Source: Pseudoneobacillus sp052180215
GTDB taxonomy: Bacteria; Bacillota; Bacilli; Bacillales; Cytobacillaceae
DNA length: 64,000 bases
Assembly (NCBI RefSeq): GCF_052180215.1
Contig: NZ_CP197471.1
Location: 3,134,001-3,198,000, forward strand
Direction of reading: 5' to 3'
Part shown: positions 16,614-23,121 of the stretch, in pieces
How the letters are laid out: the number at the start of each line of letters is the position of its first letter
How positions within the stretch are numbered: the first letter of the stretch is position 1
Position numbers and translations under genes: made by a program
The notes under the pieces: model-generated
Told to the model about the DNA's origin: nothing
Database searches by the model: none
The model's input: the letters and a program-made list of their open reading frames with translations, nothing else

Positions 16614-16822
16614 ACAAAAAGCGCAAGCGCCTTGAACATTGAAAAAAGAAGTTCATTTTTTCCCTGCCCCGACAAGCAAATGTTCTCTAGTGTAAGAAGT
16701 CTGAACTTCGACTTCTTACACTAGAGGTTATTTGACCAAGGAAGAAGTGATTTATCTTCTTCCCTCGAGGGGCTAGGCAGGAAGAAATGAAGTACTTTCT
16801 TCCCTGCTGGAGCTGGATTACG
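16614..16822 (+). repeat. Dispersed structured repeat, copy R2
   Basis: A long copy with AAAAAGCGCAAGCGCC at the left and GCTGGAGCTGGATTACG at the right. The inner hairpin arms CTCTAGTGTAAGAAGTC and GACTTCTTACACTAGAG pair perfectly. It carries two extra segments relative to R4: a TTGAAAAAAGAAGTT insertion near the left arm and a GAAGAAATGAAGTACTTTC insertion near the right. It begins 7 bases after the pssA stop in the same orientation. Confidence 0.85.
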
Positions 16823-16875
16823 AAAACTTCGTCTATATTTATCCACAAATTTAAATTTCATTATTTTTAAAACAA

Positions 16876-16914
16876 GAAAACACATCCCTAGTTTTAAGAG
16901 ATGTGTTTTCTTTA
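16876..16914 (-). terminator. Terminator of pepF (bidirectional)
   Basis: GAAAACACATC and GATGTGTTTTC form an 11-bp stem just beyond the pepF stop, with T-rich sequence on both sides. It can also stop readthrough from pssA. Confidence 0.85.
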
Positions 16915-16916
16915 TG

Positions 16917-18710
16917 TTATTTCGTTAATTCAAGGAAATCTTCAACATCTTTCACACATAATTTTACTGCTGCTTCCCAGAAGTCTCGCTTAGTTAAATC
17001 CACATTTAAATGTTTCTTCGCTAAGTCTTCAACTGTCATACTTGCCGTATCCTTTAATAAAGCAATATATTTATCTTCGTATCCTTTTCCTTCTTCTATT
17101 GCTTTAGAATATATTCCTAATGAGAATAAATAACCAAAGGTATATGGGAAGTTATAGAATGGAACTCCTGTTAAGTAAAAATGAAGCTTAGATGCCCAGA
17201 ATAATGGATGATATTCCTCTAATCCATCTGCATAAGCCTCTTTTTGAGCCTGCAGCATCAATTCATTTAATCTTTCTGTACTTACCATTCCTGACTTTCT
17301 TTCTTCATAAAACTTAGTTTCAAATAAGAAACGTGAGTGGATATTCATTAATAGTGCCACTGAACGCTGTACCTTATCTTCTAGTAACGCAACTTTTTCC
17401 TCTTTCGTTTTCGCGTTTTTGACTGATGCATCTGCTAGAATCATTTCAGCAAAAGTAGAGGCTGTTTCAGCAACATTCATTGCGTAATTACGATTTAATG
17501 TATGTAAATCTCTCATCGCGTACGTATGGAAGCCATGGCCCAATTCATGAGCCAATGTTGATATATTAGATGGTGTTCCGGAATAGGTCATAAAAATTCG
17601 TGATTGACCTGATTCTGGGAAGTAGGTATGGAAGCCACCTGGTCTTTTTCCAGCACGATCTTCGGCTTCAATCCATCTATCCTCAAATGCCATCTTAGCA
17701 AACTTTGTTTTTTCCTCTCCGAATTGAGCAAAATGTTCAAGGATAAACTCTGCTCCTTCTTGATAGGATAATTTTGTCTCACTGTTACCTATTGGGGCAT
17801 CGAGGTCATACCAACTTAATTTTTCTACACCTAAAAGTTCTGCTTTACGTTTCATATATTCAACCAGAGGTTGTTTATAATCTGAAATAACCTCCCACAT
17901 GGTTTCCAAAGTCTTTCTGCTCATTCTGTTCATATCAAGTGATTCCTTCAATGTGTCTTCCCAACCGCGTTGTTTATACACATTTAAACGGAAACCAGCT
18001 AAATGATTTAACGTTTTGGAAAGAAGTTCAGCTTTTTCTCCCCATGATGCTTCCCAGTTTTCAAAAACGTTCTTTCTTACTTGACGATCTGAACTAGAGA
18101 ATTTATTAGAAGCCTGCCCTACTGAAAGGAGCTTTTCGCCATCTTCATCCTTAAAAGGAATATGTATGGACCCAACAATTAAGTCATACATCTGTCCCCA
18201 GCTATGATATCCATCTACACTAAGGGAATTAATTAATTTTTCCTCTTCTTTTGAGAGCTTTTCGTTTGCACGATTTCGGCGCTCTGATAGGACAAATGAC
18301 AATTCTGCCAGTCTTTCATCCTTTAGGATGGTTTGCCAATCTTCCTCACTAAACGAAATTAATCTTTCATCAAAGTCAGTTAAAATAGATTGAAAGGACG
18401 CGCTTAAACCTGTCACACGAGAGCGAAGTTCATTTGCCTTTTTATCAGCCATGTTTTGAGCCTCTAAACAGCTTACAAAAGCTCCTTCTTGTCGAACAGC
18501 CTTTGTAACAGTTTGAAACTGTTTAAGTAAGTCTATAAGAATAACAATATGTTCTTCCGTTGTAGTACCCTTCCAATTCTTCACACTTTCTTTAAAGCTA
18601 TTTAACTTCTCATTTGTTTCAGCAAGATGTGCTTGAAACTCTGGTGAATTACTTCCTCCATTAAAAAATACGTCTAAATCCCAAACAGCCGAATAAGTTG
18701 TGGCAGTCAT
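16917..18710 (-). CDS. pepF: M3 family oligoendopeptidase (PepF-like)
   Basis: A cytoplasmic zinc metallopeptidase that cleaves short peptides. The active site HELGHGFHTYAM (HEXXH) lies near residue 390, with the third zinc ligand expected in the downstream NVAETASTFAEM helix. 597 residues is typical of the PepF/M3B clade. It does not occur at this place in B. subtilis. Monocistronic: it has its own terminator and is separated from the upstream yjcZ-like gene by another. The exact physiological substrate cannot be read from sequence. Confidence 0.92.
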   Translation of the reverse strand: MTATTYSAVWDLDVFFNGGSNSPEFQAHLAETNEKLNSFKESVKNWKGTTTEEHIVILIDLLKQFQTVTKAVRQEGAFVSCLEAQNMADKKANELRSRVTGLSASFQSILTDFDERLISFSEEDWQTILKDERLAELSFVLSERRNRANEKLSKEEEKLINSLSVDGYHSWGQMYDLIVGSIHIPFKDEDGEKLLSVGQASNKFSSSDRQVRKNVFENWEASWGEKAELLSKTLNHLAGFRLNVYKQRGWEDTLKESLDMNRMSRKTLETMWEVISDYKQPLVEYMKRKAELLGVEKLSWYDLDAPIGNSETKLSYQEGAEFILEHFAQFGEEKTKFAKMAFEDRWIEAEDRAGKRPGGFHTYFPESGQSRIFMTYSGTPSNISTLAHELGHGFHTYAMRDLHTLNRNYAMNVAETASTFAEMILADASVKNAKTKEEKVALLEDKVQRSVALLMNIHSRFLFETKFYEERKSGMVSTERLNELMLQAQKEAYADGLEEYHPLFWASKLHFYLTGVPFYNFPYTFGYLFSLGIYSKAIEEGKGYEDKYIALLKDTASMTVEDLAKKHLNVDLTKRDFWEAAVKLCVKDVEDFLELTK

Positions 18711-18782
18711 GGATATCCCCCCCTATTTAAATACTCTATTATTATAATAATATTTTTAGAAAATTTCTATTATTATGCATAT

Positions 18783-18813
18783 AAAAAAGCCTATGCAAGC
18801 GCATAAGCTTTTC
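18783..18813 (-). terminator. Terminator of the yjcZ-like gene
   Basis: AAGCTTATGC and GCATAGGCTT pair around GCTT on the minus strand and are followed by TTTTT. It lies 8 bases after the yjcZ-like stop. Confidence 0.85.
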
Positions 18814-18820
18814 TAAAAAA

Positions 18821-18988
18821 TCATCTATAACATCCACTAAAGTACCACCAACCACCAAATATCAATACTAATACTAGTATAACAATGAAGAATGCATACC
18901 ATGCTCCACCGCTTACAGCATATGGGGGCGGATACGGATAAGGATATGGAGCTGGGTATCCATATGAAACTGGGTAACCGTATGGCAT
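18821..18988 (-). CDS. YjcZ-like sporulation-associated small membrane protein
   Basis: A 55-residue protein: a tyrosine/proline/glycine-rich N-terminus (MPYGYPVSYGYPAPYPYPYP), then SGGAWYAFFIVILVLVLIFGG as one membrane segment and a short WWYFSGCYR tail. This is the pattern of the YjcZ family of sporulation membrane peptides. GGAGGG lies 7 bases before ATG 18988, which decides against a start 14 codons upstream. Codon periodicity is helped by the proline repeats, so the reading frame is secure. Function unknown. Confidence 0.85.
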   Translation of the reverse strand: MPYGYPVSYGYPAPYPYPYPPPYAVSGGAWYAFFIVILVLVLIFGGWWYFSGCYR

Positions 18989-19238
18989 AATAATCCCTCC
19001 TTTTCCCCAAGTTTTCATTCTGTTTATCAAATAAATAAACAGGTATTATTAATAAAATATGTTAGGACAAATGCCTTTGTATGGGCTTTTTTTAAACTGG
19101 CTAAACTTTTAAGGAATGGCTACATAAACTATAATTTGAAAGATTTTCCTTTAAAAAATATTATATAGGACAGACACAATCCGTTAACCCTTCACATAGG
19201 AATTAGTTATAGGCAAAAGTCCTAACGGGGGTGTTAAA

Positions 19239-19955
19239 ATGTCCGGTATCTTAACTGCACTAGGTTTCTTAGTTAAAGAAATCATTTTTCTAGTCTCATA
19301 TGTGAAGAATAATGCCTTTCCACAACCTTTATCTGCTGCTGACGAACGAAAGTACCTAAGATTGATGGCAGAAGGCGATTCACATGCACGAAATATGTTA
19401 ATTGAACATAATTTAAGACTTGTTGCACATATTGTGAAAAAATTCGAAAATACCGGTGAAGATTCAGAAGATCTCATTTCGATTGGTACCATTGGGTTAA
19501 TAAAAGCTATTGAAAGTTATTCAGAAGGAAAAGGAACAAAGCTCGCAACATATGCAGCCCGTTGTATCGAAAATGAAATCCTTATGCATCTTCGTGCTCT
19601 AAAGAAGACAAGAAAAGACGTTTCTTTACATGACCCAATCGGTCAAGATAAAGAAGGAAATGAAATCTCCTTAATTGACGTTTTAAAATCTGAGTCAGAG
19701 GACGTTATTGAAACCATACAGCTAAATATGGAACTAGAGAAGATTAAGGAGTATATTGATGTATTGGATGAAAGAGAAAAGGAAGTAATTGTGGGCCGCT
19801 TTGGCCTAGATTTACAAAAAGAAAAAACACAGCGTGAAATTGCTAAAGAGCTTGGAATATCAAGAAGCTATGTGTCTAGGATTGAAAAACGTGCCTTAAT
19901 GAAGATGTTCCATGAATTTTATCGTGCAGAAAAAGAAAAAAGAAAAAAAAGATAA
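19239..19955 (+). CDS. sigK: RNA polymerase sporulation sigma factor SigK (intact)
   Basis: Sigma-K directs late mother-cell gene expression. The 238-residue product is nearly colinear with B. subtilis pro-sigma-K: a hydrophobic prosequence (about 1-20, removed by SpoIVFB), YVKNNAFPQPLS, region 2 (HNLRLVAHIVKKF; DLISIGTIGLIKAIESY) and region 4 with the helix-turn-helix QREIAKELGISRSYVSRIEKRAL. The frame is continuous, so no skin element interrupts it. GGGGGTG precedes the ATG. A palindromic terminator follows, shared with the opposing micro-ORF series. Confidence 0.97.
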   Translation: MSGILTALGFLVKEIIFLVSYVKNNAFPQPLSAADERKYLRLMAEGDSHARNMLIEHNLRLVAHIVKKFENTGEDSEDLISIGTIGLIKAIESYSEGKGTKLATYAARCIENEILMHLRALKKTRKDVSLHDPIGQDKEGNEISLIDVLKSESEDVIETIQLNMELEKIKEYIDVLDEREKEVIVGRFGLDLQKEKTQREIAKELGISRSYVSRIEKRALMKMFHEFYRAEKEKRKKR

Positions 19956-19960
19956 GAACA

Positions 19961-19992
19961 AAAAAGCATTAGCCTCGGGCTAATGCTTTTTA
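19961..19992 (+). terminator. Bidirectional terminator, sigK / micro-ORF series
   Basis: AAAAGCATTAG and CTAATGCTTTT are perfect 11-bp arms around CCTCGGG. The hairpin has A-run and T-run on both sides, ending sigK on plus and the micro-ORFs on minus. Confidence 0.92.
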
Positions 19993-19995
19993 TAA

Positions 19996-20073
19996 TTAAT
20001 CAACACTTACTTCAGCTGCAATCACACAACCGATTACACCAGTAATGATAAGTCCTAATACCATCATGAACAT
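19996..20073 (-). CDS. Putative 25-residue membrane micro-protein
   Basis: An ATG with GGGGTG 7 bases upstream opens a 25-codon frame beginning MFMMVLGLIITGVIGCVIAA and ending EVSVD. It is essentially a single membrane helix with an acidic tail. The stop lies 4 bases before the terminator shared with sigK, as expected for a real last gene. Upstream there is an extended -10-like TGGTATACT, so it may have its own promoter. I do not recognise the family. Support is the ribosome site, the membrane profile and the terminator, not homology. Confidence 0.5.
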   Translation of the reverse strand: MFMMVLGLIITGVIGCVIAAEVSVD

Positions 20074-20151
20074 ATATAGGCACCCCTTTTTTTAAAAATA
20101 GTATACCATATATCTTCGATTTATCTACATTCTTATCGTGAAAATAGTATA

Positions 20152-20208
20152 TCAATTTGACTTCTTTTTACGAAAAAAAACCGTTAATAATAACACATGT
20201 AAAGACAT
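20152..20208 (-). CDS. Putative micro-ORF resembling a truncated YrzI N-terminus
   Basis: An 18-codon frame MSLHVLLLTVFFRKKKSN starts at ATG 20208 behind a very good AAGGAGGATCTTT ribosome site. Its sequence resembles the shared N-terminus of the YrzI paralogues just upstream (MTLNILFLTVTIKKR) but ends directly after the basic stretch. It may be a reduced family member or a decayed copy whose start signals survive. Confidence 0.45.
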   Translation of the reverse strand: MSLHVLLLTVFFRKKKSN

Positions 20209-20231
20209 AAAGATCCTCCTTATTTCGGTCT

Positions 20232-20291
20232 TTAGGTGGTATCTTTCATCACCCATAAGCATTTTTTACATCTAAGTTTTCTATAAATCAT
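20232..20291 (-). CDS. Putative 19-residue micro-ORF with a CxxC pair
   Basis: The frame MIYRKLRCKKCLWVMKDTT starts at ATG 20291 with AAAGGTGG upstream and ends 24 bases before the next micro-ORF. It has one CxxC pair and is strongly basic. I do not recognise it. Called only because it fits the same-strand series of closely spaced, individually ribosome-sited small frames. Confidence 0.35.
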   Translation of the reverse strand: MIYRKLRCKKCLWVMKDTT

Positions 20292-20318
20292 TTCATTACC
20301 ACCTTTCTGAATTAAGAA

Positions 20319-20459
20319 TTAAAATAAACGATAAAAATTCATTTGACGATTTCGATGTTCTTCTTCAATTTTCTTAATCATTTGATGATGCAAATACTCT
20401 TTTTCACTGATCAATCTTTTTTTAATAGTTACCGTAAGAAATAAGATGTTTAATGTCAT
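20319..20459 (-). CDS. YrzI family small protein, paralogue A
   Basis: A 46-residue protein, first half MTLNILFLTVTIKKRLISEK and tail NRQMNFYRLF. It belongs to the YrzI family, described in Bacillus as tandemly repeated small proteins of unknown function. All members share a hydrophobic MTLNIxFLTVTI start, a basic patch and a charged helix. GGGAGGTG lies 9 bases before the ATG. It is the most divergent of the four full copies and last in transcription order. Confidence 0.8.
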   Translation of the reverse strand: MTLNILFLTVTIKKRLISEKEYLHHQMIKKIEEEHRNRQMNFYRLF

Positions 20460-20512
20460 TATGATACACCTCCCTTATATTTTTAAAAACACGATTCCAT
20501 GTATACCAATAA

Positions 20513-20662
20513 TTAATACATTCTCTGCATATGAAGCATTTGATAAATACGATTTCTATTTTCCTCTTCCATTCTTGCGATCTTATTTTCATGTATATAT
20601 TCATTTAGATTTTTTGATCTTTTTTTAATCGTTACCGTTAAAAATAAAATGTTTAATGTCAT
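20513..20662 (-). CDS. YrzI family small protein, paralogue B
   Basis: A 49-residue YrzI-type protein: N-terminus MTLNILFLTVTIKKRSKNLN, then YIHENKIARMEEENRNRIYQ and an MLHMQRMY tail. The ribosome site GAGAGGTGAG is shared almost base for base with paralogue C. The spacer after paralogue C (TAATCGGGTACAAAAGCTGA...) is nearly identical to that between C and D, evidence for recent segmental duplication of gene plus spacer. Confidence 0.82.
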   Translation of the reverse strand: MTLNILFLTVTIKKRSKNLNEYIHENKIARMEEENRNRIYQMLHMQRMY

Positions 20663-20698
20663 ATAGCTCACCTCTCAAAATTCAGCTTTTGTACCCGA

Positions 20699-20848
20699 TT
20701 AATACATACGTTGATTATGAAGTATTTGGTACATGCGATTTCTGTTTTCTTCTTCCATTCTTTCGATCTTATTCTCATGAATATAATCATTTAGATTCTT
20801 TGCTCTTTTTTTAATCGTTACCGTTAAAAATAAAATGTTTAATGTCAT
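20699..20848 (-). CDS. YrzI family small protein, paralogue C
   Basis: A 49-residue YrzI-type protein: MTLNILFLTVTIKKRAKNLN, then DYIHENKIERMEEENRNRMY and a QILHNQRMY tail. The last 20 or so residues are identical to paralogue D while the middle resembles paralogue B, a pattern of duplication or gene conversion. The ribosome site is GAGAGGTGAG. Function unknown. Confidence 0.82.
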   Translation of the reverse strand: MTLNILFLTVTIKKRAKNLNDYIHENKIERMEEENRNRMYQILHNQRMY

Positions 20849-20884
20849 ATTGCTCACCTCTCAAAATTCAGCTTTTGCACCCGA

Positions 20885-21034
20885 TTAATACATACGTTGA
20901 TTATGAAGTATTTGGTACATGCGATTTCTGTTTTCTTCTTCCATTCTTTTTATTTTATCTTCAAATAAGTAGTCATTTGTTGAATTTGTTCTTTTCTTAA
21001 TGGTTACCGTTAGAAATAAAATATTTAGTGTCAT
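20885..21034 (-). CDS. YrzI family small protein, paralogue D (first of the array)
   Basis: A 49-residue YrzI-type protein: MTLNILFLTVTIKKRTNSTN, then DYLFEDKIKRMEEENRNRMY and QILHNQRMY. The strong AAAGGAGGTGAG ribosome site fixes ATG 21034. It is the first array member downstream of the two hairpins at 21065-21142. Only about 22 bases lie between the second hairpin and its ribosome site, so transcription most probably has to read through those hairpins. Confidence 0.85.
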   Translation of the reverse strand: MTLNILFLTVTIKKRTNSTNDYLFEDKIKRMEEENRNRMYQILHNQRMY

Positions 21035-21064
21035 TCCACTCACCTCCTTTAGTTCCATAGGCAG

Positions 21065-21142
21065 AAAAAAACCGCAGGAAAATAGACCCCTGCGGCTTTT
21101 TAGACATAAAAATGCCACAGGTCACAATTCTCCCTGCGGCAT
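21065..21142 (-). terminator. Tandem terminator hairpins with mutually exclusive pairing (candidate attenuator)
   Basis: On the minus strand arm 1 ATGCCGCAGG (21133-21142) pairs with arm 2 CCTGTGGCAT (21112-21121) followed by TTTTT. Arm 3 GCCGCAGG (21089-21096) pairs with arm 4 CCTGCGG (21072-21078) followed by TTTTTTT. Arms 2 and 3 can alternatively pair: CCTGTGGC with GCCGCAGG, extended by TTTTTA with TAAAAA around a 4-base loop, with one bulge and one G-U. That form would break both terminators. Placed between a small leader ORF and the YrzI array. Confidence 0.65.
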
Positions 21143-21167
21143 GGAAAGTTATATTCACAAAAAGTAA

Positions 21168-21251
21168 TTACTGAGTGAATCCATTCCAATAGGTCGAATG
21201 TATTTTTGTTTCATATGAAGTTTTATTGTTTAATAAAGATAACTTTTTCAT
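21168..21251 (-). CDS. Putative leader peptide of the YrzI array
   Basis: A 27-codon frame MKKLSLLNNKTSYETKIHST followed by YWNGFTQ. AGGAGG is 7 bases before ATG 21251; an adjacent ATG (21254) is possible but spaced only 4 bases. It lies just after a good promoter and ends 25 bases before the first of two terminator hairpins, the place expected of a regulatory leader peptide. I do not recognise the sequence; it could also be a free-standing micro-protein. Confidence 0.55.
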   Translation of the reverse strand: MKKLSLLNNKTSYETKIHSTYWNGFTQ

Positions 21252-21279
21252 CATTCAACCTCCTAATCAGAATTTTTTC

Positions 21280-21321
21280 ACTTACCTTGGTAAGTATAAC
21301 CACTTTAATATTACATGTAAA
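21280..21321 (-). promoter_or_regulatory. Sigma-A-type promoter with overlapping palindromic operator
   Basis: On the minus strand TTTACA (21316-21321) and TATACT (21293-21298) are 17 bases apart, a near-consensus promoter. The palindrome ACTTACCTTGGTAAGT (21280-21295; 7-bp arms, 2-base centre) overlaps the -10 and the expected start site, a typical repressor position. The regulator is unknown; the symmetry and size suit a winged-helix dimer. Confidence 0.7.
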
Positions 21322-21357
21322 CCCCTTTTTTGGATTTTTTTTCAAGTTTTGTAAAAT

Positions 21358-21382
21358 ATAAAAAAAACGCCTATCAAAGGCG
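21358..21382 (-). terminator. Terminator of yrhC
   Basis: CGCCT and AGGCG form a short GC stem right after the yrhC stop, followed on minus by a run of T. It separates the cysteine operon from the micro-ORF unit. Confidence 0.75.
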
Positions 21383-21384
21383 CT

Positions 21385-21642
21385 TTATTTCTTCATTAAA
21401 AAATTTTGACCTTCTTCTGTATCCTCTAATCTTTTTCTTAACTTTTTTGACTGGAAGAAGAAAAGGATGGAAAGAGATAAAAACAAGATGGTTCCACCCA
21501 TACCAACCAACTGGTTCATTTGTGTGGAATCTTTGGGAATAATCACACCTAAATATAAAAACACTGCAACGGCCAATAATACTGTTGCAAAGCGATGGAA
21601 ATCTATCATTTTTTCGTAGACTTTTTTAATCTCTATTTTCAT
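21385..21642 (-). CDS. yrhC: YrhC family membrane protein
   Basis: An 85-residue protein with two membrane segments (about 17-33 and 47-63) and a charged C-terminus (QSKKLRKRLEDTEEGQ). It matches the YrhC family and follows mccB as in B. subtilis, where it is the last gene of the yrrT operon. Function unknown. Here a 184-bp GC-rich repeat and the mccB terminator separate it from mccB, so it may be uncoupled from the operon. Confidence 0.85.
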   Translation of the reverse strand: MKIEIKKVYEKMIDFHRFATVLLAVAVFLYLGVIIPKDSTQMNQLVGMGGTILFLSLSILFFFQSKKLRKRLEDTEEGQNFLMKK

Positions 21643-21756
21643 ATTTCATCACCTATCATAATAGAAATAAGAACTCTCTTTTTCTACTTTAACATAGATA
21701 ACATATAAATAGAGCTTGTAATTAATAGTAGAATTACCAAGAAATTATTTATAAAA

Positions 21757-21940
21757 GGCTCTGTTATACAAGGATGTTGATTTCCGCTGCAGGCACTCGC
21801 TTTCCGCGGGGCGTGCGGTGAGCCTCCTCGTCGCTATCGCTCCTGTGGGGTCTCACCTGTCCCGCTGCTCCCGCAGGAGTCTCGCGCCTTCCTCTCCAAT
21901 CAACCTAGTGTAAAATCAACACAGCTCATTTAAAAGAGCC
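21757..21940. repeat. GC-rich dispersed repeat with GGCTCT/AGAGCC ends, copy 1
   Basis: The element runs from GGCTCTGTTATAC to AAAAGAGCC. Its core is markedly GC-rich compared with its surroundings and contains CTCGCTTTCCGCGGGGCG, GTGAGCCTCCTCGTCGC, GGGGTCTCACCTGTCCCGCT and CCCGCAGGAGTCTCGC. A second core copy lies at 49378-49508. Terminal bases match those of the MITE at 7628-7800. Flanking octamers TTATAAAA and TAAAAAAA are similar but not identical. This kind of sequence is common between genes in Bacillaceae; it is non-coding. Confidence 0.85.
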
Positions 21941-21941
21941 T

Positions 21942-21972
21942 AAAAAAAACTATCCTTTTAAAGGATAGTCTA
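21942..21972 (-). terminator. Terminator of mccB
   Basis: ACTATCCTTTTAAAGGATAGT is a perfect hairpin just after the mccB stop, followed on minus by eight T residues. Confidence 0.9.
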
Positions 21973-21981
21973 GTAATCTTA

Positions 21982-23118
21982 TTAATTTTCTAATGCCTGT
22001 TTTAAATCTTCCAATAGGTCTTCAACATCTTCAATCCCGACTGAGATTCGAACTAAACCATCGGTTATACCTAATTCAGCCCTACGCTCTGCTGGAATAG
22101 AAGCATGCGTCATTCTGGCTGGAACGGAGATAAGACTCTCAACAGCTCCTAAACTTTCAGCTAAAGTAAAATAATGAAGCTTAGCCAGAAGTCTATCTGC
22201 TGCCTCACCGCTTCCTACATCAAACGATAACATGCCACCAAAGCCTTTTGCTTGTTTCTTTGCAATTTCATGGTTTGGATGTTGTTCTAAGCCTGGATAG
22301 TACACCTTTTTTACGTTGGGATGTTCTTGTAAAAACTGTACGATTGCTTTCGTATTGCTTTCCGTTTCTTCCATTCTGACGCCAAGAGTTTTAATCCCTC
22401 TTATTAATAGCCAAGAATCCTGAGGGCCAAGTACGCCACCTGTAGAGTTTTGTACAAAATGCAAATCTTCTCCTAGTTTATCGTCAGCAACTACTACTAA
22501 TCCAGCCACTACATCACTGTGTCCACCAATATACTTAGTAGCACTGTGTAACACAATATCCGCTCCTAATTCAATTGGTGTTTGCCAGTATGGTGTTGAA
22601 AAAGTATTATCAACAATCGTTAATAAATGATTTTCTTTTGCTAATTTAGCAGCAGCTGCAATATCAGTAATTTTTAGTAATGGATTAGTTGGGGTTTCCA
22701 GGTAAATCGCTTTCGTATTTGGGCGAATAGATTTAGTAATATTCTCCAAATGGCTCGTATCAACAAATGTGGACTCAATCCCAAATCGATTTAATACCTT
22801 TGTCATAACTCGGAATGTCCCGCCATATACGTCATCCGTTAAAATGATATGGTCACCACGGTTAAAAAGCATGACAACAGCAGTGATGGCGGCCATTCCT
22901 GAACCAAAAGCAAATCCTCTTTTACCACCCTCAAGATCCTTAATTAGTTCCTCAAGTGCATGACGGGTAGGGTTTCCAGTTCGAGAATATTCAAAGCCCT
23001 TATGCCCACCTACCCCTTCTTGTTTAAAGGTGCTTACCTGATAAATCGGAACTGATACTGCTCCAGTATGTGGGTCATTACTTATTCCACCATGAATTAA
23101 CTTTGTTTTTTGTCTCAT
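21982..23118 (-). CDS. mccB: Cystathionine gamma-lyase / homocysteine gamma-lyase
   Basis: A PLP enzyme of the Cys/Met metabolism family (378 residues) that cleaves cystathionine to cysteine, completing reverse transsulfuration. YGGTFR binds phosphate, and the PLP lysine is in LHSATKYIGGHSDVVAG near residue 196. It follows mccA by 3 bases, clearly co-translated. In B. subtilis the pair MccA-MccB turns homocysteine into cysteine and is repressed by CymR, whose gene is also in this window. Confidence 0.95.
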   Translation of the reverse strand: MRQKTKLIHGGISNDPHTGAVSVPIYQVSTFKQEGVGGHKGFEYSRTGNPTRHALEELIKDLEGGKRGFAFGSGMAAITAVVMLFNRGDHIILTDDVYGGTFRVMTKVLNRFGIESTFVDTSHLENITKSIRPNTKAIYLETPTNPLLKITDIAAAAKLAKENHLLTIVDNTFSTPYWQTPIELGADIVLHSATKYIGGHSDVVAGLVVVADDKLGEDLHFVQNSTGGVLGPQDSWLLIRGIKTLGVRMEETESNTKAIVQFLQEHPNVKKVYYPGLEQHPNHEIAKKQAKGFGGMLSFDVGSGEAADRLLAKLHYFTLAESLGAVESLISVPARMTHASIPAERRAELGITDGLVRISVGIEDVEDLLEDLKQALEN

Positions 23119-23121
23119 CCT

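Noticed and set aside
21330..21542. 70-codon plus-strand frame opposite yrhC
   Set aside because: Shadow of yrhC crossing its terminator.
21757..21940. GC-rich repeat as a horizontally acquired island
   Set aside because: It is short, non-coding, present twice in the window and of a type common in Bacillaceae; it is a dispersed repeat rather than foreign genes.
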